NCBI GenBank assembly: GCA_947303145.1
Contig: CAMYXB010000019.1
Coordinates: forward strand, 1 to 12,926
DNA from: an uncultured Clostridia bacterium
Lineage (GTDB): Bacteria > Bacillota > Clostridia > Christensenellales > UBA1242
DNA length: 12,926 bases
Direction of reading: 5' to 3'
Positions 1 through 6,495 of this stretch are shown one piece after another. Both the position numbers and the translations under genes were made by a program. Below the pieces are notes generated by a model. The model was not told the DNA's origin and ran no database searches. It worked only from the letters and a program-made list of their open reading frames with translations. The number at the start of each line of letters is the position of its first letter. Positions within the stretch are counted from its first letter, which is position 1.

Positions 1-578
1 CTCCTACTTTCCAAAAGAGACAGAGTCTTTTCTTTGAATTTAACGAAAGAGACGGAGACAAGCCAAGATATTGCCATGTCTATATAATAACTTTTATTTT
101 GTAAAAGGATAACTCTACAGAAAATTTCCTCTATATATTGCTCTTCCATATAATATGACAAAAGGCAAACTATAGCAAATCTCAAAGTATACTCCTCTTC
201 ACTTTTTAAGTATTCTCTCAAAAATGGATAAAATTCCTCTTTCTTATTCCTTAGGACTTTTAGAGAACTGACGAATGTATCACATATTGCCCAGTTATCA
301 ATATATGGCAGAATAAAGTCAAGTCTCTTCTTTAGAATGCTAATCCTTTTTGTTGTGTAGCCAATATAATAGCAGGCGACACTAACCACCTCATAACTAT
401 CCAGTGTAATATTCTCTAAAAGATCTTCGATGTGTGAAAACTCTTTTGCAATTTTTCTAAGAGTAGGAATTCTAACGCCAACAATACTCACATCTGGAAC
501 TATCTTAGAGAGAAAATTTCTATAATTTTCGTCAATATTATCCTCTATCTTTTGCTTCAATATTTTGTCGTATTTCAT
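1..578 (-). CDS. AlkD-like DNA alkylation repair protein (DNA glycosylase), C-terminus outside window
   Basis: An open frame on the minus strand starts at ATG 576-578 and stays open to the left edge for 192 codons, so the C-terminus is missing. It reads as the HEAT-like-repeat DNA alkylation repair family (AlkC/AlkD type, PF08713), which excises N3- and N7-alkylated purines. Supporting features are the GVRIPTLRKIAKE block at residues 34-46, the WxxxD pair W96/D100 that matches the AlkD catalytic Trp-Asp, FAIVCLLSYY at 134-143, and MAISW with W172, matching the third active-site Trp. The family is usually about 220-240 residues, so roughly 30-45 residues are probably off-window. A GGGG Shine-Dalgarno-like stretch lies 7 bases before the ATG. 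The gene is 58 bp downstream of tsaD with no convincing promoter or terminator between, so co-transcription is plausible. The assignment comes from motif reading, not alignment. Confidence 0.85.
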   Translation of the reverse strand, partial: MKYDKILKQKIEDNIDENYRNFLSKIVPDVSIVGVRIPTLRKIAKEFSHIEDLLENITLDSYEVVSVACYYIGYTTKRISILKKRLDFILPYIDNWAICDTFVSSLKVLRNKKEEFYPFLREYLKSEEEYTLRFAIVCLLSYYMEEQYIEEIFCRVILLQNKSYYIDMAISWLVSVSFVKFKEKTLSLLESR

Positions 579-636
579 ATTATTCCCCAATTTTTGTATA
601 AAAGAAAAATATCTCAAGGATTTCTTGCGATGCTAG

Positions 637-1674
637 TTATAATGGAATGCTGGAGGTGGCGCCAAGGTCAGTGTCGCTCAGTCCAATGCCCGCCATGAGA
701 TTGAAGTATCCCTGCGATGCAATCATGGCAGCATTATCTGTGCAGAGGACGAACTCTGGGAAATAGACCTTAAGCCCCGCCTTTTCACCCGCAATGGTGA
801 GAGCATTCCTCAAAAACTTATTAGCAGACACACCCCCTGCCACACATATTTTGTCATAGCCATAGTCAAGGCAAGCACGCACTACTTTACTGACAAGTGG
901 CAAGACAGCCTCGCTTTGAAAGGAAGCACATATATCTTCCATGGGCAATGCCTTGCCTTTTTGAGTCAACGTGTGGACATAGTTGATAACTGCAGTCTTG
1001 AGCCCACTGAAACTAGAGTCGTAGGTCTTCTTTAGATTGTCTTTCACAAAGTGGATATTATATTTCCCCTCCACTGCTAGTTTGTCCACCTTAGGCCCCC
1101 CAGGATAGCCTAGCCCCAGCACTCTTGCCACCTTGTCATAACACTCGCCTATGGCATCATCAAGAGTGGAGCCAATCACCTTGAAATCTGTGAAACTTTC
1201 TACCCTGCATATAGCGGTGTGTCCACCACTGACTATGAGTCCAATAAATGGTGGTGTGAGGTCCTTGTGAGAGATGTAATTGGCACACATATGCCCTCTA
1301 ATATGATTGACTGCAATAAGGGGAACACCAAGTGAAAAAGCAAGCGTTTTGGCAAAGGTCACCCCCACCATGAGAGCCCCGATAAGCCCCGCACCATAAG
1401 TGACTGCTATAGCATCTATATCTTCTAGTTTCACCCCCGCTTTGCTGAGAGACTCCTCTAGCACTCCGTTGATGGCCATCACGTGATTCCTACTCGCTAC
1501 CTCTGGCACCACTCCACCGAACTTGGTGTGAATATCTATCTGGCTGGAAATGACATTGGACAATACTTCTCTGCCGTCTCTCACTATGGCTATACTCGTC
1601 TCATCGCAACTACTCTCTATCCCAAGGATAGTGACAGAATCTTTTTTTCTTAGAAGTTCTGCCTTTTTTTTCAT
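637..1674 (-). CDS. tsaD: tRNA N6-adenosine threonylcarbamoyltransferase TsaD
   Basis: TsaD transfers the threonylcarbamoyl group from threonylcarbamoyl-AMP to A37 of ANN-decoding tRNAs (t6A), working with TsaB and TsaE in the cytoplasm. The sequence shows the Kae1/Qri7 fold: ILGIESSCDETS near the N-terminus, FGGVVPEVASR, the metal-binding HxxxH in VNHIRGH, IVSGGHT, GGPKVDKLA, SGLKTA, VAGGVSAN, and CTDNAAMIA with the metal-ligand Asp. From ATG 1674 it has 345 residues, typical for the family. The start is uncertain. A TTG at 1687-1689 has a better GAGG site 8 bases upstream, and the frame stays open to a TTG at 1731 that I reject. The KKK-rich stretch before ILGIESS is longer than usual. In the YGAGLIGAL loop the residue after the first Gly is Ala, where Pro is common. 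The gene lies between prfB and the AlkD-like gene on the same strand. Confidence 0.95.
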   Translation of the reverse strand: MKKKAELLRKKDSVTILGIESSCDETSIAIVRDGREVLSNVISSQIDIHTKFGGVVPEVASRNHVMAINGVLEESLSKAGVKLEDIDAIAVTYGAGLIGALMVGVTFAKTLAFSLGVPLIAVNHIRGHMCANYISHKDLTPPFIGLIVSGGHTAICRVESFTDFKVIGSTLDDAIGECYDKVARVLGLGYPGGPKVDKLAVEGKYNIHFVKDNLKKTYDSSFSGLKTAVINYVHTLTQKGKALPMEDICASFQSEAVLPLVSKVVRACLDYGYDKICVAGGVSANKFLRNALTIAGEKAGLKVYFPEFVLCTDNAAMIASQGYFNLMAGIGLSDTDLGATSSIPL

Positions 1675-1702
1675 CTCATCTAAATACAATTTATTTTCCT
1701 CG

Positions 1703-1731
1703 AATATATAAATTTTTAACAAAATTTGCAA
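1703..1731 (-). promoter_or_regulatory. Predicted sigma-70-type promoter for tsaD
   Basis: On the minus strand TTGCAA (1726-1731) is followed after 17 bases by TATATT (1703-1708). The -35 matches consensus at 4 of 6 positions and the -10 at 5 of 6. Transcription would start near 1696, just downstream of the GAGG in front of the TTG start, which argues mildly for the ATG at 1674. The -35 is directly preceded by phased A-tracts that could act as an UP element. This is a prediction from sequence only. Confidence 0.5.
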
Positions 1732-1739
1732 AAATGCCG

Positions 1740-1794
1740 TTTTTTTATGTTTTTTTACGTTTTTTTTGCATTTTTTTGATTATTTTTTAATTTT
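1740..1794. other. Phased A-tracts (predicted curved DNA / UP-like element) upstream of tsaD
   Basis: The plus strand carries T-runs of 6-8 bases starting at 1740, 1750, 1760, 1771 and 1783, plus a shorter run at 1791. They are separated by 2-4 other bases. The 10-12 bp period is close to the helical repeat, so the A-tract bends should add up to a strong intrinsic curve. The block fills the prfB-tsaD gap and ends 9 bp upstream of the predicted tsaD -35 box, where A-tracts often raise promoter strength. Confidence 0.65.
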
Positions 1795-1798
1795 CTAT

Positions 1799-2897
1799 TT
1801 ACAGACTTTTCTTCAAATAATCTAGTATAAAGGGCTTGATGTCTCCGTCCATGACGGCGCTTACATTGGTATTCTCAAAGCCTGTTCTGTGGTCTTTGAC
1901 AAGTGTGTAAGGGCAGAATACGTATGAGCGAATTTGACTGCCCCATTCTATCTTCTTTACCTCACCCTTTATCTCTTTTAGGTTCTTCGCTCTCTCCTCT
2001 TCTCTAATGGCGAGAAGTTTGCCTTTCAAAATTTTGAAAGCCATCTCTCTATTCTGTATCTGGCTACGCTCATTTTGACAAGTGACTACTATGCCTGTGG
2101 GGAAATGCGTTATCCTGATAGCGCTGTCCGTCTTGTTGATATGTTGTCCGCCAGCACCACTACTCCTGTAGGTATCCACTCTAATATCGTCAGGGGAGAT
2201 GTCTATGTCCGATGTGTCCTCGTCTATCTCTGGCACCACCTCAAGTGAGGCGAAACTGGTGTGTCTGCGTTTGCTGGCATCAAAGGGAGATATTCTCACC
2301 AATCTATGCACTCCCGCCTCTGCCTTAAAGTAGCCATAAGCCTTGTCGCCTGTGACTAGGAAGGTGACACTCTTTATCCCCGCCTCGTCTCCAATAATCT
2401 CGTCAAGGATTTCTATGCTATATCCATTTTTCTCACAGAATCTGGAATACATACGAAAAAGCATATTAGCCCAATCTTGAGCCTCCGTCCCACCCGCTCC
2501 TGCATGAATGGAGAGTATGGCTCCATTATCATCATATTCGCCATTAAGGAGCGTGGAAATGGTGTTCTCTTCAAGATAGGTGTCAAAGCTCTTCATCTTT
2601 TCATGAAGTTCCACAAGCGAGGATTCGTCCTCTTCCATATCTAGTAGTTCTATAAGGAACTCTATATCGCTCTCATATCCGTTAAGGGTGGAGATAACTT
2701 GAAGTTTGCTCTCTATGTCCTTGATTTCCTTGCCATTTTGCTTGACTCTGTGCATATCTTGCCAGAAATCAGGAGTCTCTTGCTCTTTGTGTTTGGCTTT
2801 TAGTCGCTCTTTTAATTTAGCGTAGTCAAAGACACTCCTTTAGATATTGACTTCTTTGTTTTAACTTGCTATATTGCTCTCTTTCATCTACTAACAT
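1799..2897 (-). CDS. prfB: Peptide chain release factor 2 (RF2), with +1 programmed frameshift
   Basis: RF2 recognises UAA and UGA and triggers peptide release. The main frame (1799-2827) contains the SPF stop-codon recognition tripeptide in VRISPFD and the catalytic GGQ in GAGGQHINK. The N-terminus is in another frame. ATG 2895-2897, with GGAG 7 bases upstream, opens 23 codons ending ...YLKECL and then meets TGA at 2826-2828. A +1 slip on CTT puts the ribosome into the frame beginning DYAKLKERL, which continues through the conserved PDFW to the end. The sum, 23+24+318 = 365 residues, equals the length of E. coli RF2. An automatic caller starting at the internal ATG (2755) loses 47 residues. 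The gene is transcribed away from the 3034 gene by a divergent promoter. Frameshifting lets RF2 control its own level: when RF2 is scarce, the ribosome stalls at UGA and slips. Confidence 0.96.
2825..2840 (-). promoter_or_regulatory. prfB programmed +1 frameshift signal
   Basis: On the minus strand an internal Shine-Dalgarno AAGGAG (2835-2840) is followed by the 3-base spacer TGT, the slippery CTT and then TGA C. This is the known prfB arrangement, including the 3-base SD-to-slip spacing that promotes the shift. The in-frame TGA is therefore a regulated recoding site rather than a mutation or sequencing error, and it shows that UGA is a stop codon in this organism. Confidence 0.95.
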
Positions 2898-2933
2898 ACT
2901 CTCTCTCCAAAATAATTGTTATATGAATAGAGA

Positions 2934-2962
2934 TATATATCATATTTTGGATATAAAATCAA
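2934..2962 (-). promoter_or_regulatory. Predicted prfB promoter
   Basis: On the minus strand TTGATT (2957-2962) is followed after 17 bases by TATATA (2934-2939), preceded by TGA as an extended -10. The predicted start near 2927 gives a leader of about 30 bases containing the GGAG site. It is divergent from the promoter at 2982-3010; the two -35 boxes are only 19 bp apart, so the two genes could influence each other. Confidence 0.55.
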
Positions 2963-2981
2963 GCGGATATGAAAATAGATA

Positions 2982-3010
2982 TTGACAAAATGGGCTTTTA
3001 GTCATATCAT
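2982..3010 (+). promoter_or_regulatory. Near-consensus promoter for the 3034 gene
   Basis: A perfect TTGACA (2982-2987) is followed by a 17-base spacer and TATCAT (3005-3010), 5 of 6 to consensus. Predicted start is near 3017, about 17 bases before the ATG, leaving room for only the strong AGGAGG site. This is among the best-matching promoters in the window and suggests substantial expression of the small protein. Confidence 0.8.
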
Positions 3011-3033
3011 TATAGTGTAAGGAGGGCGGAGAA

Positions 3034-3348
3034 ATGGACGAGATAGCAGAATATTTTTTCACCAGACGAGAAGCAGAATCTTATCTATACCTTAATAGCA
3101 AGAGACTATTCGAGATAACCAGCCAGCCAGACTTCCGTGAGGACAAGCTGAACATGTATCTCAAAGATATAGTCTACGTCTTCCGCAATATGAACAAAAG
3201 AGATGAGTTTATCTCAGATTTAAGGACTAGAGAGGACGAAGATTCCAAGAATCTGCTCACACTCCTGTCTCCTGTGATAGAAGTGTATGAGAGGGAGAAA
3301 AAGGAAGCCGAGAGCTTGGATAAGGAACTGCAAGAAGGTATATTGTAG
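3034..3348 (+). CDS. Hypothetical 104-residue acidic/charged helical protein
   Basis: I do not recognise a family. The protein is soluble, with no signal peptide or membrane segment. It is rich in Glu, Asp, Lys and Arg and ends in a strongly charged stretch (YEREKKEAESLDKELQE, about residues 84-100) that is likely a long helix or short coiled coil. The N-terminal part (EIAEYFFTRREAESYLYLNSKRLFEI begins near residue 3) also looks helical. The start is well supported: AGGAGG a few bases before ATG 3034 and a near-consensus promoter just upstream. A rho-independent terminator follows the stop, so this is a single-gene transcription unit divergent from prfB. The tight promoter-RBS-terminator arrangement argues for a real, well-expressed gene even though its function is unknown. 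Confidence 0.8.
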   Translation: MDEIAEYFFTRREAESYLYLNSKRLFEITSQPDFREDKLNMYLKDIVYVFRNMNKRDEFISDLRTREDEDSKNLLTLLSPVIEVYEREKKEAESLDKELQEGIL

Positions 3349-3361
3349 CCAATCTCGCATG

Positions 3362-3393
3362 AGAGAGCCACAAGTTTTGGCTCTCTTTTTTTT
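3362..3393 (+). terminator. Rho-independent terminator after the 3034 gene
   Basis: A perfect 9-bp stem AGAGAGCCA (3362-3370) / TGGCTCTCT (3378-3386) with a 7-base loop runs straight into a T-run ending at 3393. It lies 13 bases after the stop codon of the small gene and isolates it from nrdD. Confidence 0.93.
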
Positions 3394-3440
3394 GTGTTAA
3401 GTCATGAAAAAATCATCAAAAATTGTGACTTTGAATAAAA

Positions 3441-3469
3441 TTAAATACCACAACATATAGTGGTATTAT
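3441..3469 (+). promoter_or_regulatory. Predicted upstream nrdDG promoter (extended -10), overlapped by NrdR box 1
   Basis: TATTAT (3464-3469) preceded by TGG gives an extended -10. A weak -35, TTAAAT, sits 17 bases upstream (3441-3446). Transcription would start near 3476, between the two NrdR boxes, so bound repressor would cover the polymerase site. The leader to ATG 3751 would be about 275 bases. Confidence 0.5.
3446..3465. promoter_or_regulatory. NrdR box 1 upstream of nrdDG
   Basis: An imperfect 20-bp palindrome: left half TACCACAACA, right half reading TACCACTATA on the other strand, 8 of 10 positions agreeing. It fits the known NrdR-box pattern (ACCAC/ACACW around a central ATAT). 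NrdR is the ATP-cone repressor that shuts off ribonucleotide reductase genes when dATP is high. The second box begins exactly 31 bp downstream, the usual tandem spacing of about three helical turns. Confidence 0.75.
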
Positions 3470-3476
3470 GTGTTAA

Positions 3477-3496
3477 CACCACAATATTTAGTATTT
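3477..3496. promoter_or_regulatory. NrdR box 2 upstream of nrdDG
   Basis: ACCACAATATTTAGTATT fits box 1 in register: ACCAC starts at 3478 here and 3447 in box 1, a 31-bp offset. The right half is less conserved than in box 1. Between the boxes lies a perfect 10-bp palindrome GTGTTAACAC (3470-3479), at the predicted transcription start of the upstream promoter. The pair placed before nrdD is the typical NrdR operator layout; a nrdR gene is not in the window. Confidence 0.7.
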
Positions 3497-3750
3497 AAGG
3501 CGTATTTTTAGTATCATTGTGCATGCCAATGAATTTCGCAGATTCTGATAAAACATAGATAAATAGCGGACAAAAAAAATATATTTTTGTAGGAAGTCAC
3601 AAATATTGCTAAAACGAGTAAAAAGTTGGCCAGAGGAATTGACTTTTGATACTCAGCAAATTAAAATAAATAATGTGCCAACAGGTTCCAAAGGTGGAAA
3701 AGGAATTCCTTGGGCAAGAATATTTTACTAATCTAGATAAGGAGAACGAA
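3497..3750 (+). other. nrdD leader region, no gene seen
   Basis: This stretch has no convincing coding sequence. It holds a second promoter (3639-3667), an A/T-only 7-bp inverted repeat ACAAAAA/TTTTTGT (3570-3590), and a 12-bp EcoRI-centred palindrome AAGGAATTCCTT (around 3699-3712) in the putative untranslated leader. I recognise no riboswitch. The frame of nrdD is open back to an ATG at 3673, but that ATG lacks a ribosome site. Confidence 0.5.
3639..3667 (+). promoter_or_regulatory. Predicted proximal nrdDG promoter
   Basis: TTGACT (3639-3644), a 17-base spacer and TAAAAT (3662-3667) each match consensus at 5 of 6 positions. Transcription would start at about 3673, which is itself an in-frame ATG. 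The conventional reading is a 78-base leader to the SD-equipped ATG at 3751. This promoter lies about 140-200 bp downstream of the NrdR boxes, so it may escape NrdR control. Confidence 0.6.
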
Positions 3751-5946
3751 ATGATAAGAATCATCAAAAAGAAAGGGTCTCTAGAGGACTTCGATGCCGA
3801 AAAAATAAAGACAGCCATCACCAAAAGCGCACAAAGAGTAATGGTGAAATTGACTGACGAGCAGAAAGAACAAGTGGTCAGGGAAATTTTGTCCAATATC
3901 AAGGACGACACAGATATCCCCATTCTCACCATGCACAACTTGGTCGAGACGGCTCTAGATAAAGTAGACGAGAGGGTGGCAAAAAGTTATAGGGAATACA
4001 GAGACAACAAGGCGTCCTTTGCTAGAATGCTGGACAAGGTGTATAACAAGAAACTTGGGCTTAACTTCATCGGCGATAGGAGCAATGCCAACGCAGATAG
4101 TGCCATCATCACCACTCAAAGAGCCATAGTATACAACGAACTCAATAGCGAACTATACAAGAAATTCTTCCTAACTACTGAGGAAGAAAAGGCTATGAGT
4201 GAAGGCTACATATACATTCACGACAGAGGAAGCAGGCTAGACACGTTCAACTGTTGTCTTGCTGATGTGAAGAACATATTAACTGGCGGATTTGAGATGG
4301 GCAACCTGCACTACAATGAGCCAAAGACTCTCGATGTGGCATTCGACCTCATAGGCGATATCATAATGAACATGGCCTCATGTCAATATGGCGGATACAC
4401 CATATCTGAGATAGACAAACTGCTCGCTCCTTATGCCGAGAAGAGTTATATCAAATATTATGACGAATATATATCCATAGCTGGTGACGCAAAGTCCTCC
4501 GCTGATGAAAATCTATTGAAATCCCTTGCAGATGAGTATGCTATGAAGAAGATTACTCGTGACTTCGAGCAAGGTTGGCAGGGACTGGAGATGAAACTGA
4601 ATAGCGTGGGCTCCAGTCGTGGAGACTATCCTTTCACAGCCGTATCATTTGGGCTGGGGACGGGGAAATTCGAGACTCTCTGCTCCAGCATTGCTATGAA
4701 GGTGAGGAAAGGCGGACAAGGTGCGGACGGATTCAAACATCCTGTGCTTTTCCCCAAGCTGTCTCTACTCTATGACAAAGATTTGCATGGCGAGGGGAAA
4801 GAACTTGAGTGGCTGTTCCTTGAGGCCATAGATTGCTCCTCCAAGGCCATGTATCCAGACTACATCTCTTGCACAGGTGACGGATATTGCGGTGATATAT
4901 ACAAGAAATATAAGAAAACCATCTCTCGTATGGGCTGTCGTGCCACTCTTGCCCCATGGTATGAGAGAGGTGGCTTTAGCCCAGCGGACGAAAATGATAG
5001 TCCTGTATTTGAGGGCAGAATGAATATGGGTGCCATAAGCATACACTTCCCCATGATTATCCAAAAGGCCAAGAATATCCACATGGAAGAGAGTGTCAAG
5101 CTCGGTCAAGACAAGGCAAGGAGTGTGGACGACATATTCTTCAGTGAACTGACATATTACTGCGAACTTATACGTGGGATACACAATAGGACTTTCGAAT
5201 TTTTCTCCAAGAAAAAAGCGGGGACCAATCCTCTCGCCTTCTGCCAAGGCGGAATATATGGCGGGCATCTCAATCCAGAAGATATGCTCGGGAGAGAGTT
5301 TTTGAGACCAATGACGGCTACATTCGGCATCACCGCTCTCAATGAGACACAATATCTATATAATGGCAAATCTCTAGTAGAGGACAACTCTTTCGCACTG
5401 AGAATACTAGAATTCATGCATCAATACAAGATAAAATGCACCGCTGAGGACAAGATACTCTATGCCCTATACGCCACACCAGCCGAGAGCCTGTGCGGAC
5501 TACAAGTGGAGCAATTTAGGAAGATGTTTGGCGAAGTGAAAGGCATGACTGACAAGCCATATACTTCCAATTCCTTCCACTGCGCAGTGTATGAAAAGAT
5601 TACCCCTGCTCAAAAGCAAGATATAGAATACAAGATGTATCACTACTGCACAGGTGGCGCCATACAATACTGCAGATATCCACTTGGCTACAACATCGAG
5701 GCCATGATTAAAATGGTGAGACGTGCCATGGATATGGGTTTCTATGAAGGCGTCAACTTGCAACTAGACTACTGCGAGGACTGCGGACATCAATTCATAG
5801 ATAGTGACACTTGCCCAAAGTGTGGCAGTGGCAATCTCACTAGAATAGAGAGAATGAATGGATATCTAGGCTACTCCAGAGTGAGAGGCAGGACCATGTA
5901 TGCCGACCACAAACTAGCAGAATTCAAAGATAGGGTGAGTATGTAA
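3751..5946 (+). CDS. nrdD: Anaerobic (class III) ribonucleoside-triphosphate reductase, large subunit
   Basis: NrdD reduces ribonucleoside triphosphates to dNTPs without oxygen, using a glycyl radical. From ATG 3751 it has 731 residues. Residues 1-90 form the N-terminal ATP cone (IRIIKKKGSLEDFDAEKI), the allosteric dATP/ATP sensor. The barrel contains FNCC (C168/C169) and the MGCR motif with C396, which match the active-site cysteine regions. A four-cysteine zinc site is formed by C675, C678, C688 and C691. The glycyl-radical site is G704 in RMNGYLGYS, 28 residues from the C-terminus. I chose 3751 because AAGGAG lies 6 bases upstream and the ATP cone starts there; an ATG at 3673 would add 26 unsupported residues. 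The stop overlaps the nrdG start by one base (TAATG), so translation is probably coupled. Regulation by NrdR is likely from the two boxes upstream. Confidence 0.97.
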   Translation: MIRIIKKKGSLEDFDAEKIKTAITKSAQRVMVKLTDEQKEQVVREILSNIKDDTDIPILTMHNLVETALDKVDERVAKSYREYRDNKASFARMLDKVYNKKLGLNFIGDRSNANADSAIITTQRAIVYNELNSELYKKFFLTTEEEKAMSEGYIYIHDRGSRLDTFNCCLADVKNILTGGFEMGNLHYNEPKTLDVAFDLIGDIIMNMASCQYGGYTISEIDKLLAPYAEKSYIKYYDEYISIAGDAKSSADENLLKSLADEYAMKKITRDFEQGWQGLEMKLNSVGSSRGDYPFTAVSFGLGTGKFETLCSSIAMKVRKGGQGADGFKHPVLFPKLSLLYDKDLHGEGKELEWLFLEAIDCSSKAMYPDYISCTGDGYCGDIYKKYKKTISRMGCRATLAPWYERGGFSPADENDSPVFEGRMNMGAISIHFPMIIQKAKNIHMEESVKLGQDKARSVDDIFFSELTYYCELIRGIHNRTFEFFSKKKAGTNPLAFCQGGIYGGHLNPEDMLGREFLRPMTATFGITALNETQYLYNGKSLVEDNSFALRILEFMHQYKIKCTAEDKILYALYATPAESLCGLQVEQFRKMFGEVKGMTDKPYTSNSFHCAVYEKITPAQKQDIEYKMYHYCTGGAIQYCRYPLGYNIEAMIKMVRRAMDMGFYEGVNLQLDYCEDCGHQFIDSDTCPKCGSGNLTRIERMNGYLGYSRVRGRTMYADHKLAEFKDRVSM

Positions 5947-6437
5947 TGAACTATCACAATATTACTCATGACGACATGCTCAATGGTGACGGGCTGAGGG
6001 TGGTGCTGTTCGTCAGCGGTTGCTCCCTGTGTTGTCACAACTGCCAAAATCCGCAGACTTGGGACAAAGACAGCGGAATTCCCTTTGACGAAGATGCCAA
6101 AAGTGAGATTTTTAGCGAACTTGACAAGGACTATATAAGTGGCATAACCTTCACTGGCGGACACCCCCTTGAACACTACAATCTAGACGCTTGCACTTCT
6201 CTTGCAAGGGAGATAAAAGAGAAATATCCCTCCAAAACCATATGGCTATACACTGGTCTAGTATACGAGAATGTGCAGAACCTAGATATAATGAACTATG
6301 TCGATGTGGTGGTGGACGGAGCGTATGTAGACGGACTAAGAGACATCTCTCTAAAGTGGCGTGGCTCCTCTAACCAAAGAGTTATTGATGTAAAAAAGAC
6401 CAAAGAAAGAGGCGATATAGTCCTGCACTGCGACTAA
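5946..6437 (+). CDS. nrdG: Anaerobic RNR activating enzyme, radical SAM
   Basis: NrdG reductively cleaves S-adenosylmethionine to place the glycyl radical on NrdD. The 163-residue length is normal. The 4Fe-4S site is the CxxxCxxC at C26, C30 and C33 within SGCSLCCHNCQNP; an extra Cys (C29) lies inside the motif. The N-terminus MNYHNITHDDMLNGDGLR is characteristic of the family. The SAM-binding Gly-Gly motif reads TGGHPLE (residues 70-76), with His where Asp or Glu is the commoner residue; I believe this variant occurs in some relatives, so I do not read it as damage. The start codon shares its A with the nrdD stop (TAATG). A bidirectional terminator begins 18 bases after the stop. Confidence 0.96.
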   Translation: MNYHNITHDDMLNGDGLRVVLFVSGCSLCCHNCQNPQTWDKDSGIPFDEDAKSEIFSELDKDYISGITFTGGHPLEHYNLDACTSLAREIKEKYPSKTIWLYTGLVYENVQNLDIMNYVDVVVDGAYVDGLRDISLKWRGSSNQRVIDVKKTKERGDIVLHCD

Positions 6438-6454
6438 AAATATTCTATGTGTAA

Positions 6455-6489
6455 AAAAACTGCAGACTTGTATAAAATCTGCAGTTTTT
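6455..6489. terminator. Bidirectional terminator between nrdG and degV
   Basis: A 12-bp perfect inverted repeat, AAAAACTGCAGA (6455-6466) and TCTGCAGTTTTT (6478-6489), has an 11-base loop. The A-rich and T-rich arms give each strand a T-run after a CTGCAGA stem. It sits between two convergent genes, 18 bases from the nrdG stop and 6 bases from the degV stop, and should end both transcripts. Confidence 0.93.
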
Positions 6490-6495
6490 CTTATT

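Noticed and set aside
1675..1731. TTG start at 1731 for tsaD
   Set aside because: It overlaps the predicted -35 box and has no ribosome site; the TTG at 1689 or ATG at 1674 is better.
3570..3590. ACAAAAA/TTTTTGT inverted repeat in the nrdD leader as a terminator or attenuator
   Set aside because: Almost only A-T pairs, weak stem, and no T-run after it on the transcribed strand.
4765..5352. 195-residue open frame antisense to nrdD
   Set aside because: It lies wholly inside the well-supported nrdD reading frame, has no recognisable motif or ribosome site, and is explained by codon composition of the sense gene.
6154..6180. GGHPL in NrdG read as loss of the SAM-binding acidic residue
   Set aside because: All Fe-S cysteines and the rest of the family pattern are intact, and I believe His occurs here in some relatives; without alignment it is not evidence of inactivity.
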